Shown here: piece after piece, positions 55,301 through 60,640 of the stretch
Layout of the letters: every line of letters starts with the position of its first letter
Numbering within the stretch: position 1 is the first letter of the stretch
From: a virus
Reading direction: 5' to 3' (one strand)
IMG/VR virus record: IMGVR_UViG_3300036774_000032
Coordinates: 1-60,640 of that record
Length of the DNA: 60,640 nt
Program-made: the position numbers and the translations under genes
The notes under the pieces: model-generated
Told to the model about the DNA's origin: nothing
What the model saw: the letters and a program-made list of their open reading frames with translations, nothing else
The model's database searches: none

Positions 55301-57551
55301 TGTCCTCCTTGACCGCCTGATCCGCTGGCCCCATCTCGCGCTGATACTGCTCGGCGCTGGAAAGAAGATCCTGAGCCCGGGCGACGAGGTCGGTGGTGTC
55401 GGTGTCCTCCTCGTCGATGTTGAAACCGCTCTTGAGGTTGTATTCGATCTTCGGGGTCGTCTCGCGGATCTGCGTAGCGAGGAGATTTCCCTCTTCCGCA
55501 GTCGGCGGGATCAGCGGGGCCTGTTCGCCACGAGGGACCAAGACCCGGTCGATGTCATCGACGGTGACGGGGGCTGGGGCCTGACGCTCCGCAACAACCT
55601 CCTGCGCCCTCGCCTCCGCTCCCGCGGGCGGCGTAACCTGTACCGTCCCCCCTTCCGGTTTCACCTTCTCCGCCGCTGCCGTGACGGCCGGCGGGACCGG
55701 GGTCGGGCTGACGACGGTCTGGATCTCCTGGCCGGCAGGCCCCCGCGTCTCGACCAGGGTGGCCGGTTCTCCTGGCTTTGGCTTCTCCTTCACGCCATAC
55801 CCGAGGATCTCTCCCGCCTTCCCACTCTCCACTGCGTCCTGGATCTGCTCCGGCGTCTCCTTGACCTGCGCGGGATCGTAGACCACGGTCCCTTGCGAGG
55901 TCTGGACCGTCTGCATCGTCGGCGGGACCAGGACGGCGGGCTTCTTCCCTTCCGCAAGCGCCTCGGTCTGCGCGACAATGGTCTCGGGTCGCTCCGGGAC
56001 GGTGGCAGGGGAGGTAGGTTTGGCCTCTACCGGGGGCGTGGCTAGGGTGGTGGCCGGTGGAGCCTCGGGTTGAACCTGGGGCGCTGTGGGGGCTCTGGTA
56101 GGGGCGGCTCCAGCCTTCTCAGGAATAGCCTGGAGAGATGGAGGAATTCCCCCGCCAAGCCTAACCTCCTGTGGAAGGTCTGCCTCGCTTATCCCGAAAC
56201 TGGCGAGTGTTCGCTCATACCCTACCCTCGCCGCCTCCCGTTCCGCTGGCGTCGCGGCGCGCTCGGCGTTGGATTTCAGTTTATCGAGGAGCGAAAGTAG
56301 CTGTTGAGCTTCTGGTGTTTGCCACGCCGGAGGGACCGTTGGCTGAGGAGCGTTCTTCTCAATCGTCTCTCTGAATTTCCGGGCCATCCGGATCGCGCCA
56401 GCTTCCGGCCCTGCCATTAGCGGGGCTGTCGCAATGGCAATCTTTCCCAACTCTTCGGCCGTGTTAGCACTGATCGCCCCGGATTGGATAAGCGCATTGG
56501 TCAACGCTGTGAATGGGACGGAGAACGGGAGGGCAGCCAATTCTCCGAGACGGGTTCCGATTTCCTTGGTCCCGCCCTGCGATGCGGGGGCGAACGCCTG
56601 AGTGACCGGAGCTTTGGCTCCGAGGACTGCACCCGCTGCGAATCTTTGGAGCGGTGCTCCTTCTGCCTGGAGCTGTTCGAGTCGCTGTCCTCCGGCCTCA
56701 TATTCTGTGCCTTCCGGTCCAAGGGTAGGAAGGGTTGTAACCTCAGTTGGTCCTGGCGGAGTTGTCTCGAATTTGGAGAGCAGTCTTCTTACGCTTTGCT
56801 CTCTCGTCATTGGCATACGCCCAGAGATGTCAGGGAGTGTGCGTTGGATTGGTGGTGGAGGCATCGTTGGGAGGTTAAGAGTATCCGAAGTTGGAACAAC
56901 CGGCGTCACCATCGGCGCAGGCACCACGACCGGCGCAGGCGTTCTCCCCGGCATCGCTCTAGTAACGATCGCCTCGTTGGCGCGATTCTCCAGGCTCGGC
57001 GGGAGATCGCCCCCCGGGCCCTCCAGACTGATCGGCGGCGGGGCAGGCTGCGGCAGTGGCATGGACATCACGGCGTCGATGTCGTCGACCGTGACGCCCT
57101 TCCGGCCATTCCCGTTGCCCTTCCCGGTGACTTTCTTGACGTAGGCCTGGGTCTCGGGGTAGGGAGGGATCCCGCCATACTGCCCGACGGCGCCCTCGCC
57201 AGCGTTGTAGGCTGCGGCCACGAGTTCAGGGTTGTCCGGGTAAAGTCCCGTCAGGTATTTGAGGTGCTTGGTCCCGGCCGTGAGGTTTTCCAGGGGATTG
57301 AACGGGTCCTTGACCCCATACTGCGCGGCCGTCTTCGGCATGAGCTGCATGAGCCCCTGCGCGCCCTTGGGAGACACGGCCTGGGGGTCGTAATTCGATT
57401 CCGCCTGGACGACGGACCGGACGAGGTTCGGGTCGACCCCGTGGGTCGCGGCGACCTCGTCGATCAGGGCGTCAATATCGGGAGAGGAGCCTCCGGCCTT
57501 CCGGGTCGGCGTGCCGAGAAGACTGTCGATGTCCTGAACGGTGACGGGCAT
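46344..57551 (-). CDS. Giant polyvalent virion protein (3735 aa): transglycosylase, DarB-like MTase-helicase, peptidase, LPD38-like
   Basis: Parts in order: residues 25-145 a lytic transglycosylase domain (Glu51 in VVQAESNYDP, then GLMQLMP and AAYNAGEG); 150-1300 a mostly disordered Pro-rich linker; 1320-1520 an N6-adenine methyltransferase (EPTAGTGN and NPPW at 1403-1406); 1700-2330 a Strawberry-notch/SNF2-like helicase (GVGKT at 1753-1757, DEAH at 1858-1861, MGRVDRSGQ near 2304); a metallopeptidase motif HEIGH at 2721-2725; coiled coil to about 3030; then an LPD38-like region to the end. The MTase-helicase order equals that of P1 DarB, an injected antirestriction factor. Such giant multi-domain proteins are thought to be packaged and delivered with the DNA. 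The VTVxDID peptide recurs at residues 3, 153 and 662. Confidence 0.85.
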   Translation of the reverse strand: MPVTVQDIDSLLGTPTRKAGGSSPDIDALIDEVAATHGVDPNLVRSVVQAESNYDPQAVSPKGAQGLMQLMPKTAAQYGVKDPFNPLENLTAGTKHLKYLTGLYPDNPELVAAAYNAGEGAVGQYGGIPPYPETQAYVKKVTGKGNGNGRKGVTVDDIDAVMSMPLPQPAPPPISLEGPGGDLPPSLENRANEAIVTRAMPGRTPAPVVVPAPMVTPVVPTSDTLNLPTMPPPPIQRTLPDISGRMPMTREQSVRRLLSKFETTPPGPTEVTTLPTLGPEGTEYEAGGQRLEQLQAEGAPLQRFAAGAVLGAKAPVTQAFAPASQGGTKEIGTRLGELAALPFSVPFTALTNALIQSGAISANTAEELGKIAIATAPLMAGPEAGAIRMARKFRETIEKNAPQPTVPPAWQTPEAQQLLSLLDKLKSNAERAATPAEREAARVGYERTLASFGISEADLPQEVRLGGGIPPSLQAIPEKAGAAPTRAPTAPQVQPEAPPATTLATPPVEAKPTSPATVPERPETIVAQTEALAEGKKPAVLVPPTMQTVQTSQGTVVYDPAQVKETPEQIQDAVESGKAGEILGYGVKEKPKPGEPATLVETRGPAGQEIQTVVSPTPVPPAVTAAAEKVKPEGGTVQVTPPAGAEARAQEVVAERQAPAPVTVDDIDRVLVPRGEQAPLIPPTAEEGNLLATQIRETTPKIEYNLKSGFNIDEEDTDTTDLVARAQDLLSSAEQYQREMGPADQAVKEDISAEADLLRDTLAKWQGETELHPQGVGRPRPEPVKPPRTLRGRKPKPSPIQPGGEQFERLRSDLEASTGQQYSDEAVLAHVESAGGWGKPGTTPKPSPMENAPPGGFTEADKVPAITNATTYIRSITSLPLREYATEWLSYVTGNRPDPPPMNRLSVGALKGIVDRLAGMGFKEKAEAAPAPAPEPDRPGLTKFGTNPNGSTVYVDANGARVIFERGMRLTQPVRLIPGRQGFGKGILGPELLYKDGRTEFLTQEEIAQFGTKEESPSPRPLPGRAAEKPAEEIGTETDEIIDRFTEEHKGIFSEWPKSEPPLRYGLGVNPNTREIFYDRESLKSLSDEITTKGGDGPKWVESALEEEIIHRRDANVTPGDYWKAQEKLWEEVPKNVQEAITSLHGREPRRAMAELTRILFQFREGSRPTEFYRGDREDSEALKTIEEWDAPKVIQDHLDLIAKSPLTTEGPSPYEHADRLKKLVASFETDLANRNFARDGRELRARAAATLGEDTARLGQDPAAVDDIFDAVEVALNKKAKNALDSLPRESSLGVRIGEAERIESLIPNRLRTIEVSQRQQFSTPLPISVAAAYALDLQPGDIVTEPTAGTGNLLAPLPPGTPIKANEIDPRRAEALRLQGYDVTQEDALRVGSTGTVVTMNPPWGKYTTGKYGKPIPQTWGTPVDWSERFTTKEMRELPANGRIVSVMPTTILKDAPFLKFLQGGVERGFEKTPGEGFTLRALVKSPPGAYITRGTDVESVILVVDKGGIPDAPEPIRATPASWEEYAAALEPLSGGGTHSRVGGAVPHERPAAVPAVRPAPGRPAHPRPEAPAPRPSTLGPVAPGEPGRQPETGGAGTGGERTPGLRPGEPGAGVVAPGTSGGPSHPVGAGTVRHPEARVGEPALTRTGEDLRYSYADQSEFDAARRSGIFTPAPLRSSPGNSPHPRLIVKTRSLAGARLPELTYNPKGKLLPAAAARKSISDQQWDYGIVPALQANEQGHGFLSAADVGVGKTRIAAGVMGEWLETGQANRILYVTAGRVNIEDVKQQLNDYVGGPWPYEIIDVSRYADSKAKPGREIQPLPVVDKSVYIIDRYNLSAFTDAIQRLGPDAVVGDEAHLYKNIDDSSVGKNWLAIQRQILDRKGKFLYLTATPAVDFDDLEALIGLREWAPGGFADYKARVTGQAVESATSPAQLAEEFKRLQTRFEEVAKKAGWGEDAIWEFSRRGFSDPGAPYISRETQVDRYEQAISALTGKIEELGGTVTPEVPSMGSDSGEIGVTAQQPGRGGRRARRDVFTSFITPAEQEQIMRELAMKGKYDSVDLWRSGVEFDVQTNLLNPEQIQEYEQVSNLIRDISQAWSKFAPFDKTIRGFGPRSFFQMEAKRRMFDYRLDHAIAEAKASLARGEQPVISVINTKEGKLQEGPIPAAINQINDRLREVDSDTGEIVVDEEIPEALVARAELLEKWEQIRTVPSPVEKVLDAFGRENVALVTGDVLAKNRERMIREFQEGKRKVAFISGAGKTGISLHHVTRTPGGAEGRRNFIETDYEWSATTFKQEMGRVDRSGQLSGPKITALSTGLSGERKFLATIANRMRNLGALSKGSAESASNDKLADFELGGSLDTYAMRVAYRDLPVEIQEQFLSSKFRDPNHPEMNTRSIPQAAELRDFLLDLQFMHPDAANQAFDTFWANREQAIAAQEEDERETSAAQRTKTYRGNVLRTTDLRSDLTLFEVKDDHGQQFGILQGIITPHMTQIAPYLPQSSNPNITAPVRRYVTFQSPNEQISGLEIRHGAISPIAQRFGKTITKNLDTPEAVLEALNAGDRIPLEGKGGYVLRKRRDGLITVDGARMADRDQLTPAGASYSPAGNFFHVKPENMGRFLQRFPAKQQTVERGTAAAPEIEGMPQGQPDPSQPNFRSPSPADEADIVKRTDIIRGLEESTRVVRQGTPRRSLRGAFIRRPEVFRLQNMTDVEALAHEIGHLIQKKLLDPVIPRLSIPTEAQAKLEGMGRDLYRGRGKPASGYLAEGLAEFSRLYVENPDLLEQKVPGFLEPFEAAMRRYEPDVLDAMGAARNRLQMWREQPALAKVLSRIAPSGAEAPRISLKDRWRKLVANWEDRDIIARDIEQAMVEGRELSPDQSAYIAARMFRHVDAVVDTVLQDGPLVYGTDAERTGPGLLEILKPVHQDLAAFDGYLAARRLDDVFKHADKAARVLQGIIDDIMAKRQAGEEVPADEAASAMAALEQMQKTKEIADRESKSGVTAAVVREAIREAEAKYPTFADAAERLYDFQDAIQQYRRDAGLMSAETYEAITGAWPHFAPIEKVKDVTGFPYLRGRGRQLTAPPQRLKRYRGSPEDILSPLEVIYRRTGEAIRDVWRNEIVRRLYAIEQQSEGKGMLFEQVKESGPNTVATWIDGKRMYLRVHPDVYEYLNALGELPKDFLAAMFKPFTALLRYGVTTNPKWIVNNLFRDQWDAFVQSVGGYRPTDTAWAIREVMRRGPEYKRYLASGGAQGGLYATMNEDAVRMAMAELMKHPTVAKRILFAARHPLATVNYIAHVGEEATRLGQFERARESALSEGMSPRGAMEQAGIMGGAEATLDFRKQGRIASVVNQAVPFFAPGVNAVGKFFRTWKDRPIKTLLRGMVITAISTALWYMTKDDPRIRDLPDWERVYFWNIPINGTIDTATWEKMSPKERADYERTHYIVPLPKPFVWGQVFGTLAEILLDKMASKHPEALNRIGKSIAQGFSIPFRVSGIVPLWENAANYDSFRDRTIVPDFLEKLAPEEQYTAYTPETYKKTSRMLRGVRDVPLLGQLASPLKTQHLVEGMTGGLGRELVKLSDVALEALGGSVSPKTAKGAADLPIVGGFVARTPSGQSQAINDFYDALTKSREVMGTAKKMSKEAGRAGEVPAYIQENRPEAQRAKSLENAAREMSKLGQQQNSIRNAPNLTPEERQQKIDTVQEAKIKLATDVLRFIGERETPPRQMRGRK

Positions 57552-57552
57552 G

Positions 57553-58938
57553 TCACTCCCCGCGGTTGACGGTGTCCGCTACGCGCTGGCGTTCGCCTGG
57601 GTTGAGTTGCTGCCACGTCTTGTTCGGATAGAGCTTTGCCACGGCGGTCAGATAGCGCTGCCGCTGCTGCTCTGCGGTCGCCGGATCAACGGCTGCAGGC
57701 TGGACGCTTGCCGTCTGCTGGGGCCGTCCAGCTCCTACGTCTCCGGAGGTGTCGCGTCCTGGCATCGGGCGATTGCCCTTCCGGTTCAGGTAATCCGTGA
57801 GGGTCTTGATCGTCCCCTGGATGCTCTTGATCTCCGAATGGTAGAAATCCTTGTCCTCCGGCGTGATGTTCGGGTCGAAACTGGAAAGCTTCTGCTCGTA
57901 ACTGGTCAGCATTGGCCGCAGGGTGTTGATGTGAAGGCGGACCTCCTTCACCGGGACTTCCTTTCCGGCGTCGATCGCGTCGATGATGTTCCCGGCGTTC
58001 TGGACGGCACGCATGTTGTCCCGTCGCATGATCGCCATATCTTCATCGGCCTGTTGCTTCGCAGTCTTTGGCTCAGACGGATTCGTGAAACTCGGCTGGG
58101 TCGCGCCCGGTGGGATGTACGACGCGCCTTTGCCGACCACATGGCCTGTCTGCGGCGTCTGCCTCTCCGGGCGAACGGATTTGCTGAATTTGTCGTACAC
58201 GCCCACCCAATGCTTCCCGCCAGTCGGGTTCTCCTTGATTGCCCCGCCGAGCGCATCGAGGAGAGATACCTCTGGCGAGTTTCCTGCCTCTAATCCGGTT
58301 CGATACCACTTCGCCATGCTCCCGAGGACCTTCCCGGAGTCGTCCGGAGCCTCGGTGAACATCTTGAATACGGCTTTTGTCATATCGTCAGCCATGCCAA
58401 GATTTCCCCGAGTAGCTATTCCAAGAGCCTTGACTGAGAAGGCCCGAGCCTCCTCCGGTGTCATCGCTGGCTTGGCTGTAGCGAAGAGGTTGCCAAGCTC
58501 CTGAAGTCCTGACTTCTGGAGGTTCTCCGATTCCACCGCCTGCGGGGTCCGGAGCCCCAACGCCCCGAAGACCTGGGGACGGTGTTGGACAACGCGGGCG
58601 AGCACGTCCGCGGGAACGGATTGGGATAACTCCGGAAGGGTCTGCGGGGCACGCATCTGTTTCAGGTCGAGGAGATTCTGCCCGGCGAGGTCGGACACGT
58701 CAGTCGGTTCGACTGGCGTCTGTGTCCCCTGGAGAACCGGGACGTTGCCTCCTTGGCTCGCCCGCAGCACGGCGGAGATGTCGTTCGGGAGGGCCTGCTC
58801 CTCCGAGAGTTGCTGCTGTAGGCGCTGCCGTTGGAGGGCCCGGATGGCGGATTCCTCTTGAAAGGCTTTCTGTTGGAGCACCCGCTGGGCCGATTGATTA
58901 TACGCATTCCAAAATGCCGCCCCCGCATCCCCTGGCAT
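57553..58938 (-). CDS. Internal/ejection-type virion protein, 461 aa
   Basis: A Gln-rich helical N-terminus (MPGDAGAAFWNAYNQSAQ, later LQRQRLQQQLSEEQ) leads into helical and Pro-rich regions typical of podovirus ejection proteins. It ends with WQQLNPGERQRVADTVNRGE. The opening PGDAGxxFWxxYN motif is also found in the 107-residue protein upstream. Its stop is one base from the polyvalent protein start, suggesting co-expression and co-packaging. No enzyme motif was found. Confidence 0.6.
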   Translation of the reverse strand: MPGDAGAAFWNAYNQSAQRVLQQKAFQEESAIRALQRQRLQQQLSEEQALPNDISAVLRASQGGNVPVLQGTQTPVEPTDVSDLAGQNLLDLKQMRAPQTLPELSQSVPADVLARVVQHRPQVFGALGLRTPQAVESENLQKSGLQELGNLFATAKPAMTPEEARAFSVKALGIATRGNLGMADDMTKAVFKMFTEAPDDSGKVLGSMAKWYRTGLEAGNSPEVSLLDALGGAIKENPTGGKHWVGVYDKFSKSVRPERQTPQTGHVVGKGASYIPPGATQPSFTNPSEPKTAKQQADEDMAIMRRDNMRAVQNAGNIIDAIDAGKEVPVKEVRLHINTLRPMLTSYEQKLSSFDPNITPEDKDFYHSEIKSIQGTIKTLTDYLNRKGNRPMPGRDTSGDVGAGRPQQTASVQPAAVDPATAEQQRQRYLTAVAKLYPNKTWQQLNPGERQRVADTVNRGE

Positions 58939-58959
58939 GGAGCCACCCCTTTCCGAAGA

Positions 58960-59283
58960 TTAGTACGTGACGACGCTCCCGCCCGAACCGAACATCGTGC
59001 CGAGGTTTTCTCCTCCGCCAGCCCCGGTCCGTTTCAGGGCCGCGGTATTGTAGGAATCCCAAAACGATTTCCCGGCGTCTCCAGGAGAGCGAGTCGCTCC
59101 GTAGGGAAGTCCACCCTGCGAAGGAATCGGCCCAAGCCCTGCGCGTATCTGGGCTAATTGGTTGGCCTGCATCTGCTCCTGTTCCGCCTGTTGCTGTTGC
59201 TGTGCCTGCTCTTGGGCGGCTTGCTGTTGTCGCTGTGCCAAGATCGCAGCCAGGAAGGGATTCATGTCTTGTGGCACGTTCAT
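58960..59283 (-). CDS. Gln-rich internal virion protein, 107 aa
   Basis: A short protein with an Ala/Gln-rich helix (MNPFLAAILAQRQQQAAQEQ) followed by PSQGGLPYGATRSPGDAGKS and FWDSYNTAA. The PGDAGxxFWxxYN motif matches the N-terminus of the next protein. The Gly-rich tail ends GSGGSVVTY. It is a probable internal head or ejection-related component; position and composition are the evidence. Confidence 0.55.
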   Translation of the reverse strand: MNVPQDMNPFLAAILAQRQQQAAQEQAQQQQQAEQEQMQANQLAQIRAGLGPIPSQGGLPYGATRSPGDAGKSFWDSYNTAALKRTGAGGGENLGTMFGSGGSVVTY

Positions 59284-59292
59284 TCTCCTCTC

Positions 59293-60009
59293 TTACATTC
59301 CGCCCAGGCCAGACATTCCGCTCTGCGACGCGAACATCACGCCTTCGTGGAGCTGCTGGCGGAACGCCATGTCGTTGATGTTCTTCATCTGGGCATTCTG
59401 CATCGCAGCCAGATTTTGCGCGTTGTAGACCTGGGCGTTCTGGTTCCGGTAGTTCCCGAGGAGGTCCGTCACCTGGTTCGGCGTTTGAATATCGTTCTGT
59501 TTGAGCGTCTGGGGCACCCAGGAGAGAGGATTCATGGCATAGCCCTGCTGTTCTCCGGCCGTGATCTCTCCGCGGGCTGCCGAGTAGCGCAACTCCTCCG
59601 CCCGTTTCTTGTACTCCGCGAGGGCCTGCTGGCCAGGCGTCGAGTTTTCCCAGCCCGGACCAAGCTGCCGTTGCAGGTTCGCCCGGAGGGTGGACTCCTG
59701 CTCGGTCAGGGACCGCTCCAGCCCCGGATCGACGGGCAATTCTCCGGCGAGCGCCTTCTTGTACCGATCGAGGTACGCCAGGTTCATGTCCTGGGTAGAC
59801 TTCGCCATGTTGGCGACGTAGTCGGCATACGGCTGGCCGGTCAGTTCCTCGAATTTTTTCCGACCGGCCGCTTCGTCTGCCGCGTTTTGTTTGTTGATGG
59901 CGAGGTTCTGTTGAGCCAACTCCAGTTGCGTCTTGTCCAGGTCTTGCTGGGTCTGGCTCTCCGCTGGATACTGCGGTGTGTCGACCTTGGGCGCTTGCCA
60001 GAGACACAT
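59293..60009 (-). CDS. Internal/ejection-type virion protein, 238 aa
   Basis: The protein opens MCLWQAPKVDTPQYPAESQT and is otherwise largely helical and Gln/Asn/Ala-rich (DKTQLELAQQNLAINKQNAADEAAG; NQNAQVYNAQNLAAMQNAQMKNINDMA). The N-terminal Met-Cys and short Pro-rich tract recall small internal proteins of podoviruses. It follows the GNAT-like gene and begins the block of ejection-type genes. Confidence 0.55.
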   Translation of the reverse strand: MCLWQAPKVDTPQYPAESQTQQDLDKTQLELAQQNLAINKQNAADEAAGRKKFEELTGQPYADYVANMAKSTQDMNLAYLDRYKKALAGELPVDPGLERSLTEQESTLRANLQRQLGPGWENSTPGQQALAEYKKRAEELRYSAARGEITAGEQQGYAMNPLSWVPQTLKQNDIQTPNQVTDLLGNYRNQNAQVYNAQNLAAMQNAQMKNINDMAFRQQLHEGVMFASQSGMSGLGGM

Positions 60010-60019
60010 GATGTCCTCC

Positions 60020-60418
60020 CTAGAAGTCCTTCACCCACCAGGACCGGCCATCCGCCATCTTGTAGGGGCGGAATCCCCAGAATCGGGCGTACCGGATCAT
60101 TTCGGGCCGCTTGGCCTGCCGTTCGTCAGAGATGGTAAAGAGCGCCTGTGGAATCCCCTGTGCCCGACAAAGAGTTGCCCACGCCTCTCCCACCGCCAGG
60201 AACCGTTTACCCCGTGCCTGCCCTGGCACCATGAATACATGCTCTAGAAGGGCATAGGACCGTCCGTCCTGATCCACCCGGCGCCCGAGGAAGGCGCCGA
60301 TCGGGTTCCCGGCGTCGTCCCGCGTGACCGCCAGGAGGTCGGCCGTCCAATCGCACGGCTCGTCGAGGGGGGCGAGTCGCAGGAGGTCCTCTACGATGGA
60401 GCGCTCGTCGGTTGTCAA
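60020..60418 (-). CDS. GNAT-like acetyltransferase, 132 aa
   Basis: The start is TTG at 60418, overlapping the stop of the glycosyltransferase as TTGA; ATG starts further upstream would lie inside that gene. The core LLEHVFMVPGQARGKRFLAVGEAW matches motif A of GNAT folds (V-x-P-xx-R-G-x-x-x-x-L), and later ERQAKRPEMIRYARFWGF resembles motif B. The acetyl-CoA-binding loop is slightly divergent (RGKRF). It lies between surface-sugar and ejection genes; target unknown. Confidence 0.55.
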   Translation of the reverse strand: MTTDERSIVEDLLRLAPLDEPCDWTADLLAVTRDDAGNPIGAFLGRRVDQDGRSYALLEHVFMVPGQARGKRFLAVGEAWATLCRAQGIPQALFTISDERQAKRPEMIRYARFWGFRPYKMADGRSWWVKDF

Positions 60419-60640
60419 TAGTAGGCGTACTCCCCAATGTGCTTCACAGGGATGGTCGGATCGCACCAGACCTCGATTCCACGCCGCCACGCCTGGCGAC
60501 AAAACCAGACATCCTCCGTCATGATGTGGCCTCGAACTTCGTCAAGGCCGAACCACGGTGGCTCAATCCTCTCGAAGACGCTGGTCTTAATGACCATCAG
60601 GCCGGTCCCCACGGAGAAACACTTAAACAAAGACGTTGGA
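60415..60640 (-). CDS. GT-A fold glycosyltransferase, C-terminal part (continues from 1-382)
   Basis: The end of the gene that starts at position 382. The stretch FSVGTGLMVIKTSVFERI is the acceptor-side strand, and MTEDVWFCRQAWRRGIEVWCD holds the acidic Glu-Asp expected near the active site. The stop TGA at 60415-60417 overlaps the TTG of the GNAT-like gene. Seen alone it looks like a truncated gene; joined to 1-382 it is complete. Confidence 0.75.
   Translation of the reverse strand, partial: PTSLFKCFSVGTGLMVIKTSVFERIEPPWFGLDEVRGHIMTEDVWFCRQAWRRGIEVWCDPTIPVKHIGEYAYY
60618..60640. repeat. Terminal direct repeat, right copy
   Basis: Identical to bases 1-23. Removing one copy gives a 60,617-bp circle. 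Confidence 0.9.

Noticed and set aside
46344-57551. Virion RNA polymerase hidden in the giant protein (as in N4)
   Set aside because: Neither single-subunit nor multi-subunit polymerase motifs were recognised; the enzymatic signals are methyltransferase and helicase.
1-60640. tRNA genes and CRISPR arrays
   Set aside because: Intergenic gaps are short (all below 220 bases), none shows a cloverleaf with a GGTTCGA-type arm, and no regularly spaced direct repeats with unique spacers were seen.

Overview
The window is one complete, circularly closed genome of a tailed bacteriophage, probably a short-tailed (podovirus-like) virus. The last 23 bases (60618-60640) repeat the first 23, and a glycosyltransferase gene reads in frame across that join, so the unique circle is 60,617 bp. 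GC content is high, Shine-Dalgarno sites are of the AGGAGG type, and start and stop codons of neighbouring genes overlap by 1-4 bases almost everywhere, which indicates a bacterial host. The host cannot be named from the sequence. No integrase, tRNA, CRISPR array, DNA polymerase, primase, replicative helicase or phage RNA polymerase was seen. The phage therefore seems to rely on host polymerases, and a lytic lifestyle is likely but not proven. Essentially every gene lies on the minus strand, so the genome reads from high to low coordinates.

In order of transcription, an early block begins at 44.4 kb with a small Cro/CI-like HTH gene that has a probable leaderless promoter and repeated operator-like sites. 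It continues through small zinc-ribbon and membrane peptides and a conserved phage trio at 41959-39736: a candidate annealing protein, a 'replication terminator' family protein and a conserved phage protein. Next come SbcD, a VRR-NUC nuclease and SbcC, with two HNH homing endonucleases inserted around them. A replisome-organizer-like gene at 32.3-33.2 kb carries iteron-like repeats beside an AT-rich stretch inside its own coding sequence, a plausible origin. A short island of methyltransferases, a GT4 glycosyltransferase and a cysteine-rich lipoprotein follows (28.8-31.9 kb).

The morphogenesis block (28.4-0 kb, continuing through the join) holds terminase small and large subunits, portal, a scaffold-like protein, the major capsid protein, minor structural proteins, several adhesin-like proteins (lectin-like, beta-propeller, repeat and FN3 proteins), head-tail adaptor genes and a tail stabilisation-like protein. 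A surface-polysaccharide cargo is mixed in: three GT-A glycosyltransferases, a CmcI-like enzyme with a frameshift, a methyltransferase and an O-antigen ligase-like membrane protein. Two more homing endonucleases (HNH and LAGLIDADG) sit here.

After the join come a GNAT-like gene, three candidate ejection proteins and a 3735-residue polyvalent protein (46.3-57.6 kb). Its parts, in order, are a lytic transglycosylase, a long disordered linker, a DarB-like N6-adenine methyltransferase plus helicase pair, a zinc metallopeptidase motif and an LPD38-like C-terminal region. The lysis cassette follows (44.5-46.1 kb), built around a papain-family cysteine peptidase rather than a usual endolysin, and ends at an 11-bp hairpin just before the early promoter. 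The most notable items are the polyvalent injected protein, the papain-type lysis enzyme, the origin inside the initiator gene, the O-antigen ligase-like cargo, and the peptide motifs shared between neighbouring virion proteins.
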